Source: Dawidia soli (GTDB taxonomy: Bacteria > Bacteroidota > Bacteroidia > Cytophagales > Cyclobacteriaceae). Taken from it: a stretch of DNA of 64,000 nucleotides. Location of the stretch: the NCBI RefSeq assembly GCF_018598185.1, contig NZ_JAHESC010000003.1, positions 62,001 through 126,000 of the forward strand, given 5' to 3'. Shown one piece after another: positions 8,900 through 17,110 of this stretch. Under the pieces are notes generated by a model. That model saw nothing but the letters and a program-made list of their open reading frames with translations, was not told where the DNA came from and made no database searches. Each line of letters opens with the position of its first letter. The stretch's first letter is position 1. The translations under genes were made by a program, and so were the position numbers.

Positions 8900-9727
8900 A
8901 TGCAACAACCGGAACTGGGAAGACGTCTGACCGCTTTGCGCAAGGAAAAGAACCTGACGCAAGCCGAATTGGTGGAAAAGAGCCATGTAAGCGTGCGCAC
9001 CATTCAGCGCATCGAGGCCGGCGAGGTCCTACCCCGAATGTCGACCGTGAAGATCTTGTTGGGCGCACTGGGTGAGGATTATGATTCTTTTTTAACAAAA
9101 CCCGTCCCGGTTATGGAAACTACCAAAATCGCTTTGCCAACCGCGCACCGTAGCACCTTGCTTATCGCCGCCCTGGCGGGCGCTGTTTACCTGGTGGCCC
9201 AGAGCATTCTGGGCGCGATGGACATTGCCTGGATCATCAACCACACCGGTTGGGAAGTGCGGATGAATACGATCTACACGGGCCTTACCGTCGTGATGGT
9301 GATCTCGTACACGCTGTTCGCGCGTGGGTTCATCGCGTTGGCGACTGTATTCGAGCATCCGCTGTTAAAGGTGGTCAGCTATGTTCTCATGATCGCTACC
9401 GGGCTTAAAGGCATTTTTGACGTCGCTTCGTTGTCGGTCGAAGTTGCCGACACGCTATGGCTACCCTATGCTGTGATGGCCGTGCTTTTCGGCGCGTTGA
9501 GTATCCTGTTTGGCATTTGCCTCATTCGCCTGCAAGACGGTATGGGCGAGCTCTGTCGCATGGCCGGAATTTTAGAGATCATGATCGGCTGTACACTCGT
9601 AACAGTCGTGCTGTTCTTTGTTACCTACATCATTCTGATACCGGCGGTCGTGCTCGAGATCCTGGTGTTATACCGGGGGTACGAATACCTGTCACGCTCC
9701 GAGGCCTCACTGCCTGCCAGTGATTGA
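8900..9727 (+). CDS. XRE-type helix-turn-helix regulator fused to a membrane domain
   Basis: 275 aa. Residues 6-62 form a Cro/C1-type HTH (LGRRLTALRKEKNLTQAEL, then SVRTIQRIEAGEVLPRMSTV). After a linker of about 20 residues come about six transmembrane segments (about 83-265). No sensor or enzyme motif is seen in the membrane part. The architecture suggests a DNA-binding domain held at the membrane, responding to a membrane or envelope cue; this is inference. It starts 16 nt after a GTAAC-containing AT-rich stretch. The next large gene on the same strand begins about 200 nt downstream. Confidence 0.75.
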   Translation: MQQPELGRRLTALRKEKNLTQAELVEKSHVSVRTIQRIEAGEVLPRMSTVKILLGALGEDYDSFLTKPVPVMETTKIALPTAHRSTLLIAALAGAVYLVAQSILGAMDIAWIINHTGWEVRMNTIYTGLTVVMVISYTLFARGFIALATVFEHPLLKVVSYVLMIATGLKGIFDVASLSVEVADTLWLPYAVMAVLFGALSILFGICLIRLQDGMGELCRMAGILEIMIGCTLVTVVLFFVTYIILIPAVVLEILVLYRGYEYLSRSEASLPASD

Positions 9728-9755
9728 CCGCCTATACGTTCCTTTTTCCGATTCT

Positions 9756-9848
9756 ATGAAGCTATTCGTCTGGATGGCTGCGGGCTGGGGTGTGATCATG
9801 ATCGGCAGGGTAGTACTGGGTTTGTTGCAGGGCACCCCCCGGAAATGA
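9756..9848 (+). CDS. Possible 30-aa hydrophobic peptide
   Basis: ATG 9756 opens a 30-codon frame, almost entirely hydrophobic (VWMAAGWGVIMIGRVVLGLL) with a basic C-terminus (TPRK). It lies 28 nt behind the membrane-bound XRE regulator and could be a single-span small membrane protein of the same operon. No homolog is recognised, and a frame this short can arise by chance. Confidence 0.3.
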   Translation: MKLFVWMAAGWGVIMIGRVVLGLLQGTPRK

Positions 9849-9931
9849 GCTTCGGCGTGCGGCCTGCTGGCTTTTTTGCTCATAATTTCTTAATATCGTA
9901 GCTGACTCGCCGTGATGGCCTGCAAGATAGG

Positions 9932-10483
9932 ATGTTGATTCGGAGATCTGCCTGTGTACTCTTTTTGATCCTGATGGTGCTCAACACCGTCGGCTACTAT
10001 TCCTTTCTTGTGCTGGTAAAGGAACAGATGGCGGACCGCCTCTCGCAAAGGATCGCCGCCGGTGTTCCCGAACCGGGCGGAGATATGATCTTAAAAATTC
10101 CCCTGGCCCTGCCCTACCCCACCGGCGCCGGAGAGTATAAATCTTCTGAAGGTGAATTTACCTATGAAGGCTCGGTATACCGGGTCTTAAAGCAAAAACA
10201 TTATCATGACACGCTGTATATCGTGGGGATCCACGATTATCAAGCTACCAAGGTCGCTCACCAGATCAAGGACCTTTCTCATGCTTTTGCCGGCGGAGAC
10301 AAGCATGCGGGAACGGGTTTAAAACTGATCGACTCGTTATCGAAATATTACTGCATCACCCAGCACGCCATTTTACCTTCCAGTGCCGGATGGTCTCTGG
10401 AGCATACTTTGTCAGAGCCTTCCCGTCATAGTCCTTGCCGTTTGGCGCAGATCGTCTTTCATCCTCCCGAAGTTACCGTCTGA
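9932..10483 (+). CDS. Hypothetical membrane-anchored protein
   Basis: 183 aa, not recognised. One N-terminal transmembrane helix (about 7-29) is followed by a soluble region of about 150 residues with mixed alpha/beta character, including LKQKHYHDTLYIVGIHDYQ and a C-terminal part with two cysteines. Topology suggests the soluble part lies outside the cytoplasm. It sits between the XRE membrane regulator and a haloperoxidase-like lipoprotein gene, separated from the latter by 136 nt, so operon membership is uncertain. Confidence 0.55.
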   Translation: MLIRRSACVLFLILMVLNTVGYYSFLVLVKEQMADRLSQRIAAGVPEPGGDMILKIPLALPYPTGAGEYKSSEGEFTYEGSVYRVLKQKHYHDTLYIVGIHDYQATKVAHQIKDLSHAFAGGDKHAGTGLKLIDSLSKYYCITQHAILPSSAGWSLEHTLSEPSRHSPCRLAQIVFHPPEVTV

Positions 10484-10619
10484 TGCTTTAACCGATAGGC
10501 GCCGTGCAACTACACTGCAGGCATAGCCTTATCTTCTCATTTTCATTGCTCTGAGAGCCTGATAAGGCCCATGGCGCATGGAATAATCTTTCAATCGTAC
10601 CCAATCCTTCACCTCAATA

Positions 10620-11960
10620 ATGAAAAGGTTCATCCTATCTCTCAGCGTGTGCATGCTTGTATGCTCATGCTCAACGTCTGTCGAGTACCGAACGCAGGCC
10701 AATAAACCCGATGCCTTGCACCGGTCCGTGAAGAAAATAACGGATATTATCGTTCACGACATTTTCTCTCCCCCCGTGGCAAGCCGCATTTATGCGTACA
10801 CCACGGTGGCGGCATACGAAGCGGCCCGCCATGAAGATTCTACGCTGGTTTCGCTCGCCGGACAACTGAAAGGTCTCACACCCGTACCCACGCCGCAGCC
10901 CGGGATGGAGTATTGCTTCCCGCTGGCGTCCATTCAGGCCATCCTTCAAACTGGCCGGGCCTTTATCTTTTCGGAAGACAAGCTGGACGAGTTCTACCAC
11001 CAGGTCATGGAGGAATACCGCAGGTCCGGCATGCCGGAAGAAGTTTTTGATCGTTCGGTTGCCTATGGTAAGGCCGTGGCCGAGCATGTCATCGCCTGGT
11101 CGTCGAAAGACAACTATAAGCAGACACGGTCCTTTCCCAAGTATTCCATTCAGGACAGTCCGTCGACCTGGAAGCCTACCCCGCCGGCCTATATGGATGC
11201 GATTGAGCCGCATTGGAACAAGATCCGGACATTTGTACTCGACTCTGCTTCGCAGTTCCGGGGCCAGCCGCCACCGGCATTTTCCATTGATAAGAACAGT
11301 GATTTTTATAAGCTGGCCTACGAAGTTTATGAGACCGGTAAGACCCTGAACAACGAGCAAGAGGAGATCGCGCGTTTCTGGGATTGCAATCCCTTTGTGA
11401 TGAATGTACGCGGGCACGTCATGTTTGCTACCAAGAAAATATCCCCCGGTGGGCACTGGATGAATATCACGCATGTCTCTTGTGCCAAAGACAATGCCAA
11501 TGCCTCCCGGTCGGCCGAGGCGTATGTGCGTGTAGCGCTGGCATTGGCCGACGGGTTTATTGCGTGCTGGGATGAAAAATACAGAAGCCTGCTGATCCGG
11601 CCGGAGTCTTATATCAATCAATATATCGACGAAAACTGGGCGCCGTTGCTTCAGACACCGCCCTTTCCGGAGTATATCAGTGGTCACAGTGTGATCTCGG
11701 CCGCGTCCGCCAGCGCCCTCACAGAAGTTTTCGGAGATAACTTTGCTTTTACCGACTCTACCGAGATCGAGTTTGGTCTTACGGCCAGAAGTTTCCCTTC
11801 GTTCTTTGCCGCCGCGAACGAGGCGGCCCTGAGCAGACTTTACGGTGGTATTCATTACCGTCCTGCCAATGAAAATGGGAAAACCATGGGCCTGGCAGTC
11901 GGTAGTTTCATCAACGAACGGCTGCACACCCGGAGCAAGAAAGGTATAGCAAAAGTCTAG
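10620..11960 (+). CDS. Vanadium-haloperoxidase/PAP2-like lipoprotein
   Basis: 446 aa. Signal with a lipobox-like VCSC (Cys17). The C-terminal part carries the PAP2 / vanadium-dependent haloperoxidase phosphate-or-vanadate pocket: Lys320 and Arg327 in KYRSLLIRPES, Ser354-Gly355-His356 in ISGHSV, and Arg406 with His412 in SRLYGGIHYRP. These are the residues that hold vanadate or phosphate in the family. Either halide oxidation or phosphatase activity is possible; the sequence alone does not settle which. Its stop codon is followed 5 nt later by a membrane protein gene on the same strand, so the two are very likely co-transcribed. Confidence 0.82.
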   Translation: MKRFILSLSVCMLVCSCSTSVEYRTQANKPDALHRSVKKITDIIVHDIFSPPVASRIYAYTTVAAYEAARHEDSTLVSLAGQLKGLTPVPTPQPGMEYCFPLASIQAILQTGRAFIFSEDKLDEFYHQVMEEYRRSGMPEEVFDRSVAYGKAVAEHVIAWSSKDNYKQTRSFPKYSIQDSPSTWKPTPPAYMDAIEPHWNKIRTFVLDSASQFRGQPPPAFSIDKNSDFYKLAYEVYETGKTLNNEQEEIARFWDCNPFVMNVRGHVMFATKKISPGGHWMNITHVSCAKDNANASRSAEAYVRVALALADGFIACWDEKYRSLLIRPESYINQYIDENWAPLLQTPPFPEYISGHSVISAASASALTEVFGDNFAFTDSTEIEFGLTARSFPSFFAAANEAALSRLYGGIHYRPANENGKTMGLAVGSFINERLHTRSKKGIAKV

Positions 11961-11965
11961 CGGTT

Positions 11966-12766
11966 ATGGAACCACTTTCATACCGTCTCCATTACATCTT
12001 TCGCATCGCCTGCGCCATGTGTTTTATCGGTCATGGCGCCTTCGGTATTATTACCAAGCAGGTATGGTGTAATTACTTTGGCGTTTTCGGCATCGGAGAG
12101 GCACTGGCCTACCAACTGATGCCCGTCGTGGGAATTGTCGACATTGCCCTGGGCCTGATCCTTATCGTATACCCCATCCGTGCGGCAGCGGCCTGGCTGG
12201 TCTTCTGGGGGCTATTTACCGCGTCGCTACGGCCGCTATCGGGTGAGCCCTTTGCAGAATTCCTGGAACGTGCAGGCAACTGGGGTGCGCCACTGGTCCT
12301 GCTGATGCTGTCCGGCCCTGTCGGACCAGGTATACGGCCGTGGTTCAGGAAAATAGAACCTGGCACGCCGGTATCCGAAAACCGCATGCGCGCTGTTGAG
12401 CGCTGGCTGACGATCATTGCCTGTACGCTGCTCGTGGGCCATGGCTGGCTAAACCTGATCGGGAAACAGGGATTGATCTACCAGTATACATCCCTGGGAA
12501 TTCGCGCGCCGGTTTTAGCAGCATACATTGTTGGATGTATAGAAGTAGCCGGAGGTCTTTCATTACTGATCCGGCCTGTAAGGCAGGTGGTGCTGATACT
12601 CTTCGTCTGGAAAATGGCGAGCGAGCTGTTCTATCCGGCATGGGAGTTTTTTGAATGGGTTGAACGCGGCGGCAGTTACGCTACCCTCCTGGGATTGTTC
12701 ATGGCTCTTCGCTATGGATCATCCCGCCACGCCATGAATATGGTGCCTGGCGGCGGCGTTGGATGA
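11966..12766 (+). CDS. DoxX-like integral membrane protein
   Basis: 266 aa with six or seven transmembrane segments. The N-terminal GHGAFGIITKQVW and the second-half GHGWLNLIGKQGLI look like an internal duplication of a DoxX-type helix pair (residues about 22-35 and 152-165). DoxX-like proteins are membrane partners of oxidoreductases in several systems; the role here is unknown. It begins 5 nt after the haloperoxidase-like lipoprotein, pointing to a two-gene operon. Confidence 0.65.
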   Translation: MEPLSYRLHYIFRIACAMCFIGHGAFGIITKQVWCNYFGVFGIGEALAYQLMPVVGIVDIALGLILIVYPIRAAAAWLVFWGLFTASLRPLSGEPFAEFLERAGNWGAPLVLLMLSGPVGPGIRPWFRKIEPGTPVSENRMRAVERWLTIIACTLLVGHGWLNLIGKQGLIYQYTSLGIRAPVLAAYIVGCIEVAGGLSLLIRPVRQVVLILFVWKMASELFYPAWEFFEWVERGGSYATLLGLFMALRYGSSRHAMNMVPGGGVG

Positions 12767-12842
12767 TTCTGCAGATTCCACCAGTGGAACTTTCGATACC
12801 TCTGCGACCGATTTCATCGGTAACAGGCTGTCCGCAAATGTT

Positions 12843-12885
12843 CAAATAAAAAAGCCCTGGTTTAGGTGTGTTCCTAAACCAGGGC
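12843..12885 (-). terminator. Intrinsic terminator of the 12904-13620 gene
   Basis: Perfect 13-bp stem GCCCTGGTTTAGG (12854-12866) / CCTAAACCAGGGC (12873-12885). On the minus strand it is followed by TTTTTTATTTG. It lies 18 nt beyond the stop of the minus-strand beta-barrel gene. Confidence 0.88.
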
Positions 12886-12903
12886 CTGCTATATTCTGAA
12901 TAG

Positions 12904-13620
12904 TTAGAAGCTCGAAAGGGAAATGCCTACCGTGAAGGTGCTGAAGTCGACAGGTTTACGGTCTTGCGAGAGGCCGTCCTTAAACAGGTCGGTCATGTTG
13001 GCATAACCAAAGACGCTGAAATTTCCAACGCCGACCTTGCCGAACACGCCATAGCGGAAGTTGTTCAGACCGAAGTCCTGCTTGTCTTTGATCTCTTTCA
13101 CCTCGCCATCTTCTTTGTATTTGATCTTGGCGAAGGAGTCGAACATGTAGCCCACCCGTCCGCCGATGGAGATGCGGAAGCTGCGGGCGGGGTCTTCCGG
13201 GTTTGTGCGGAAGCAAAGCTCGAGCGGTACCTCTACGTAGTTGGTGATGAGCATCGACTTTTTCAGGTTTGTGTACCCGGCCGTGGCCGGCGATACCATG
13301 AAGACGGAGTCGGCGTTGTAGGCCAGGGTGTACTCGTTTTTGAATTTAAAACGTTCCAGGCTGAAGCCGATGCCGGGAATGAAGCTGAAGCCGGACTTGA
13401 GGATGCGGATGTCGTATTGATAATAGACGTTGATGGTCCGGGATCCCCACAGACCCAGGGAGAAGTTGTCGGGAGCACCGGAGGCACGGTTTACCCCCAG
13501 CTCGAGGGTGAAATTTCCAGGAATATCCGGATGGCCTTTTCTTTTGGTGGTGGTTTCTTGCCCAAAAGCCTGGGCTCCAAGTGCGACGAACGCAATAACT
13601 ACCGCAATTCTTCTGATCAT
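12904..13620 (-). CDS. Outer membrane beta-barrel protein (PorT-like family)
   Basis: 238 aa. Signal peptide 1-20 (ends AQAFGQ), then alternating hydrophobic/polar strands through to a C-terminal aromatic residue (VGISLSSF), typical of small outer membrane barrels of Bacteroidota. No catalytic motif; function unknown. It has its own promoter (TTTG 13679-13676, TATTTTTG 13655-13648) and a strong terminator, so it is a single-gene unit divergent from tRNA-Arg. Confidence 0.75.
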   Translation of the reverse strand: MIRRIAVVIAFVALGAQAFGQETTTKRKGHPDIPGNFTLELGVNRASGAPDNFSLGLWGSRTINVYYQYDIRILKSGFSFIPGIGFSLERFKFKNEYTLAYNADSVFMVSPATAGYTNLKKSMLITNYVEVPLELCFRTNPEDPARSFRISIGGRVGYMFDSFAKIKYKEDGEVKEIKDKQDFGLNNFRYGVFGKVGVGNFSVFGYANMTDLFKDGLSQDRKPVDFSTFTVGISLSSF

Positions 13621-13647
13621 GTACCTTTTTTATTCAATAAATACGTT

Positions 13648-13679
13648 CAAAAATACCCTTAATTGTGGTCCGGGCCAAA
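13648..13679 (-). promoter_or_regulatory. Bacteroidota-type promoter for the beta-barrel gene
   Basis: On the minus strand: -33-like TTTG (13679-13676), 20-nt spacer, -7-like TATTTTTG (13655-13648), 28 nt upstream of the ATG at 13620. Matches the TTTG / TAnnTTTG pattern. Confidence 0.65.
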
Positions 13680-13687
13680 CCAGATAT

Positions 13688-13717
13688 TTTGTAAAGTGAA
13701 TTATTTCTCTACATTTG
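13688..13717 (+). promoter_or_regulatory. Promoter of tRNA-Arg
   Basis: TTTG at 13688-13691, 18-nt spacer, TACATTTG at 13710-13717, 33 nt before the mature tRNA 5' end. Matches the Bacteroidota housekeeping promoter pattern. Confidence 0.7.
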
Positions 13718-13750
13718 CAGTCCCAAATCACACTGGCACACAAATAACCA

Positions 13751-13824
13751 GGGTGCGTAGCTCAACTGAATAGAGCATCTCACTACGGATGAGAAGGTTC
13801 GGGGTTTGAATCCCTGCGCGCCCA
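13751..13824 (+). tRNA. tRNA-Arg (anticodon ACG)
   Basis: 74-nt cloverleaf. Acceptor GGGTGCG pairs with CGCGCCC (one G-U). The anticodon stem TCTCA/TGAGA encloses the loop CTACGGA with anticodon ACG, and the T-arm carries TTTGAAT. Discriminator is A13824 and CCA is not encoded. It has its own promoter and terminator. Its 3' end, terminator and the next 40 bp recur in decayed form at 22583-22679. Confidence 0.95.
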
Positions 13825-13830
13825 CTTCCG

Positions 13831-13867
13831 GGGATCGATACGAAAACAACGTGTCGATCCCTTTTTT
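13831..13867 (+). terminator. Intrinsic terminator of tRNA-Arg
   Basis: 12-bp stem GGGATCGATACG / CGTGTCGATCCC (one G-U) with loop AAAACAA, followed by six T. The same 31-nt hairpin recurs at 22606-22636 with two differences. Confidence 0.88.
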
Positions 13868-13970
13868 ATTTCCAGATGCCCAGGCAGTTAGAATAGTTTT
13901 AAAGGGATTTTAACTATCTCATTTTTCTTCAAATTCATTGCGAAATCCGGCAAGGAACACTGTCCGGCAC

Positions 13971-13995
13971 TACGGACCTGCGGGGATTCAAACCC
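13971..13995 (-). other. Inverted tRNA T-arm-like fragment
   Basis: On the minus strand the 13-nt GGGTTTGAATCCC occurs, identical to the T-arm core of the tRNA-Arg 150 bp upstream, followed by CGCAGGTCCG. No full cloverleaf can be folded. It looks like a vestige of another tRNA-targeting integration end; chance similarity is not excluded. Confidence 0.35.
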
Positions 13996-14134
13996 AATAA
14001 TTTGCTGATAGTCAATCACAAAAAGTCAAAGCACCCGTTTCGTATTAAATTTTTAAACCCTGGCTTATGGATAACACCTGGCGCTTATATCCGTCCAAGG
14101 AAGATAATGAGCATATCAGACACGAGACAGATCG

Positions 14135-14305
14135 TTGAGCAATCCGGAAAGCGATTACACAGATGAAGAGGTCCAACAGATACTGGGCTACCTATATGCG
14201 CTTGTCGAGATTCAGCATGAGTATTTACTGAAAAAGGAAGATTTGCGGATTGAGGATCGACCGACGAAGAAGGCCAAGCAACGCAAGAAAAGAGATGCTG
14301 AGTAG
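14135..14305 (+). CDS. Small hypothetical charged protein (TTG start or frameshifted)
   Basis: 56 codons from TTG 14135: a coding-like sequence with YTDEEVQQILGYLYALVEIQ followed by a very basic tail (KKAKQRKKRDAE). No ATG is available in frame. An ATG at 14107 opens a different frame that stops at 14166 after overlapping this one, so the gene may be frameshifted. It lies in the AT-richer stretch behind tRNA-Arg. Function unknown. Confidence 0.4.
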   Translation: MSNPESDYTDEEVQQILGYLYALVEIQHEYLLKKEDLRIEDRPTKKAKQRKKRDAE

Positions 14306-14536
14306 CCGAGTGGATCGGCGGTGTATTTCCGCCATGCCAGGTTGATTAGTTGTAAAATAGTTGTCACGCGCCGGATCATAGTCTGTTATGTCGGGAGAAC
14401 AAAAGTCCGCGAATAACATTGGCGAAGACTCCTCGATCATGTCATCGAGGATATTGTTAATGTCATCATGATAATCAACAGAATAATATCCAAAGTACTC
14501 CTCATCACCTCCATGAAGTCGAGCCGTGAGTGTGTT
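14225..14536 (-). pseudogene. Possible gene remnant without a start codon
   Basis: The minus strand is open from 14536 to 14225. The middle part (about 14522-14340) has protein-like composition, for example HGGDEEYFGYYSVDYHDD and FCSPDITDYDPARDNYF, but the first ATG is at 14440 and nothing upstream offers a normal start. The last third runs antisense to the small charged protein at 14135-14305. I read it as a decayed gene end left in the accessory stretch; it may also be a chance open frame. Confidence 0.25.
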
Positions 14537-14635
14537 TTACTTTAAACATGCAACGGAAAAATATTCGTATATTTTAGAGTTATAGGTAATGGAGGAAATC
14601 CTGTACTATTAAAGACAAACTCAAAGGTTTGAGAT

Positions 14636-15991
14636 ATGCATGAACAAATAGAAAAACGCAAAGAGAGTAAAAGCAGGGCTGTTGCTAATTCTGTTACTCA
14701 AAAAAAGAATAATGTGAAGCAAGGTTTTGGGTTTGTTGATAATCGGCCTACGGCTGTTGCACAAACAAAGCTGAGCGAGATGGCTAATAGTAGTCTTCAA
14801 ATTTCACGTTTAAGCGCTTTTCAGGAATTAGTTAACGACAGTTCTCAAACAAAACAAGTGGCTCAATTGCAGGAAATGGCTGAACAGTATTCTGCATCTC
14901 TAGAACAACATATTCATAAAAATGAGGGACGAAATCTGGATGCGGGATTATCTAAAGGCGACTATCATTATCAAACCTCAAACCAATTAAGTATTCAAAG
15001 AATGTTGAGACGAAAGGCGGGAGGCACTGATAGCAACCAGGAAAACCCAGCGCCTGCTGAAAGTGGTAAGGCTGAAAAAACAGCAGCAAAATCTAAATCT
15101 AAAGAGGAATTATGGTTTGAAGAAGGAAGTAAAGGCCCTCTATTTATAATTGGCGAAGGCGAGCGCCTTTTTCAAGGATCCAAAGAGCATTTTGATATCA
15201 CCAATCCTGATTATCGACCTTATGGAATGTATTTAGCTCGAAACCCATACCAAAAAGCGTACAAGTATGATGAAAAAAGCTTGTTCGTAAAAGCTGCTGC
15301 AAAATATGTTTTAATTGTAACGGAACCGTTAACGCTAACGCAGGTTAAAACTTATAGCAATGACGATAATAATGATAGGTTACCGAAAATGATGGAAGGT
15401 GCCCGTTCCATTGGTAGAGATGGAGTTATGGATAATTTAGGAAAAGAATCACAAATCAATGTTTCCACAGATTCGGTCAAAACAAAATTGAAATTGTCAT
15501 TATCTCCAGAGATAGATGAACAAATCGCCAAATTAGTTGCAGCGAAAAACGATGGTAAAACCATCGATGAAGACGGTTCTTTCAAAGGGTTAGCAATAAA
15601 GGCAGCACGGTTAAATGATACGGAAAAAGTTGATACTGAGGCTGATTTTTCTCATTTCAACCCAGAAACAGGATGGTTTGATACAGATCGGGATGGTTTA
15701 GAAAAGCATAGAGCTAAACGAAGAAAACATCAGGAAAAGTTTAGTCATTTCAACCCAGACACAGGATGGCTTGATACAGATTGGAATGGACTTTACGAAG
15801 AAAAGCTGAAATACAAAGAGGCAAAAGCAATACCCGAGGATAAAATGATTGAAGAATTTGGAAAAGATTGGAAAAAGTTCAACCAAATCGGTTCTGAAAG
15901 CCTAACCGATAAACATGGTTACAAGTGGAACGTGGTACACTTTAATGAATTTACAAGCGAATATTTTTTAGAGCAAGTCCCGAACCGTTAG
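14636..15991 (+). CDS. Putative injection-system/toxin-type cargo protein with repeat-bearing C-terminus
   Basis: 451 aa in a clearly AT-rich gene. Residues 31-86 (GFGFVDNRPTAVAQTKLSEM, then SAFQELVNDSS and AQLQEMAEQYSA) match the leader seen in front of many Bacteroidota proteins linked to contractile injection systems and DUF4157-type toxins. A Pro/Ala/Lys linker follows (about 130-156), then a globular region (about 157-330). Its start, LFQGSKEHFD and GMYLARNP, has the spacing of the N-terminal part of ADP-ribosyltransferase-like domains such as DUF3990; this is only a layout resemblance. Two near-copies of FSHFNP[ED]TGW[FL]DTD (338-351 and 369-382) come next. No signal peptide. No immunity or injection-machinery gene is visible nearby. 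AT content and the tRNA-proximal location suggest recent transfer. Confidence 0.6.
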   Translation: MHEQIEKRKESKSRAVANSVTQKKNNVKQGFGFVDNRPTAVAQTKLSEMANSSLQISRLSAFQELVNDSSQTKQVAQLQEMAEQYSASLEQHIHKNEGRNLDAGLSKGDYHYQTSNQLSIQRMLRRKAGGTDSNQENPAPAESGKAEKTAAKSKSKEELWFEEGSKGPLFIIGEGERLFQGSKEHFDITNPDYRPYGMYLARNPYQKAYKYDEKSLFVKAAAKYVLIVTEPLTLTQVKTYSNDDNNDRLPKMMEGARSIGRDGVMDNLGKESQINVSTDSVKTKLKLSLSPEIDEQIAKLVAAKNDGKTIDEDGSFKGLAIKAARLNDTEKVDTEADFSHFNPETGWFDTDRDGLEKHRAKRRKHQEKFSHFNPDTGWLDTDWNGLYEEKLKYKEAKAIPEDKMIEEFGKDWKKFNQIGSESLTDKHGYKWNVVHFNEFTSEYFLEQVPNR

Positions 15992-16036
15992 GCAAGCGGT
16001 GGACAATAAGTCGTTAGCTACCCCCTTCTTGCAAAA

Positions 16037-17047
16037 TCATCTTGCCGGCTCCATTATCCAGATATCACCCGTGTTCGGATATCCCTTGTGCTTGCCGTTA
16101 TAGAGCCACAGCTTATCCTGGAATACCGCACTATATGTACCCGTTTGTTCCCCCCAGGGCGCATGTGCTGTTTGCAGGTGCCAGGTTTTTCCATCGAAGG
16201 AGAACCACACGTCGTTGTAGTCTCTGGCGGGCATTCCGCCACGCCCTCCGTACACGAACAGCAGGTTTTCGTAGACCATTACGCCAAAATCGTTGCGGGT
16301 CTTCCAGGGCGCTTCCGAGAGCACCGGGATCCAGTTCTTCCCATCCGGGGAGCGCCATACATCGGAGCTTCCGTTTCCACCCAGCATCCACAGCTGATCT
16401 TTGTAGACCACGACATGCTGATATTTGCGCGCGGGCCACGGCGCGCGGTCTGTAACCCTGGTCCACTGCACGCCGTCATCGGACGACCAGACATCATTCA
16501 GAAAACCTTCCGGTTCGAGATCCTTGTTCACGTTTGTTGCTCCGCCGAAGAGCCACAACTTGTTATCGAATACAATCACATGGTGATCTTTTCTTGGCTG
16601 CCACGCGGCATGTTCTTTCACAACATCCCAGTTTTTTCCATCGGAAGACACCCAGATATCATTGCGAAAGCCTTGGTTGATGATCAGTCCTCCGAATATC
16701 CAGAGCTTGTTTTTGAAATACACCTGTGCCGTGCTGATGCGCTCGCCCCAATCCTTTTTTGGATAGTTGTTCCAGTGGATGCCATCCGTTGATGACCACG
16801 TCATTTTCTGCCCGGTCATCCAGATGTTGTTACCGAAAGCTACAACAGGACGGAGGCCCATCGGCCATTGGCCAGGTTTCCATTCCTCCTGAAAACCACC
16901 CGTACCGGGCGGCGCAACCTGCGTCCATTTAAATTCCGGTGAAGGCATCATCCGGGCGTCCGGCGATATGCGACCTCCTTTCTCAGGAGATACCACGTAA
17001 GCAACACACGCAATGAATGCTCCTGCTGTTATTAACAATACTTTCAT
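16037..17047 (-). CDS. Secreted kelch-like beta-propeller protein
   Basis: 336 aa. N-terminal signal peptide (1-16), then about six repeats built around NKLWIFGG / DQLWMLGG strands and conserved DVWSSDDG-x-x-W and APW-x-x-R turns, typical of kelch/galactose-oxidase-type propellers. No copper-binding Tyr/Cys pattern is evident, so it is probably a binding or structural protein. It lies 63 nt downstream of an intradiol dioxygenase-like gene on the same strand and is likely co-transcribed with it. Confidence 0.75.
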   Translation of the reverse strand: MKVLLITAGAFIACVAYVVSPEKGGRISPDARMMPSPEFKWTQVAPPGTGGFQEEWKPGQWPMGLRPVVAFGNNIWMTGQKMTWSSTDGIHWNNYPKKDWGERISTAQVYFKNKLWIFGGLIINQGFRNDIWVSSDGKNWDVVKEHAAWQPRKDHHVIVFDNKLWLFGGATNVNKDLEPEGFLNDVWSSDDGVQWTRVTDRAPWPARKYQHVVVYKDQLWMLGGNGSSDVWRSPDGKNWIPVLSEAPWKTRNDFGVMVYENLLFVYGGRGGMPARDYNDVWFSFDGKTWHLQTAHAPWGEQTGTYSAVFQDKLWLYNGKHKGYPNTGDIWIMEPAR

Positions 17048-17110
17048 GATTTCTAAAATTTAAATCCTGAATTATCGAGTCTTTGATTTATTGAATCCTG
17101 AGCCCTGAAT

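Noticed and set aside
13725-13745. TGGCAC near 13728 as a sigma-54 promoter for tRNA-Arg
   Set aside because: There is no GC at the required 10-nt spacing, and a good TTTG/TACATTTG promoter is present.
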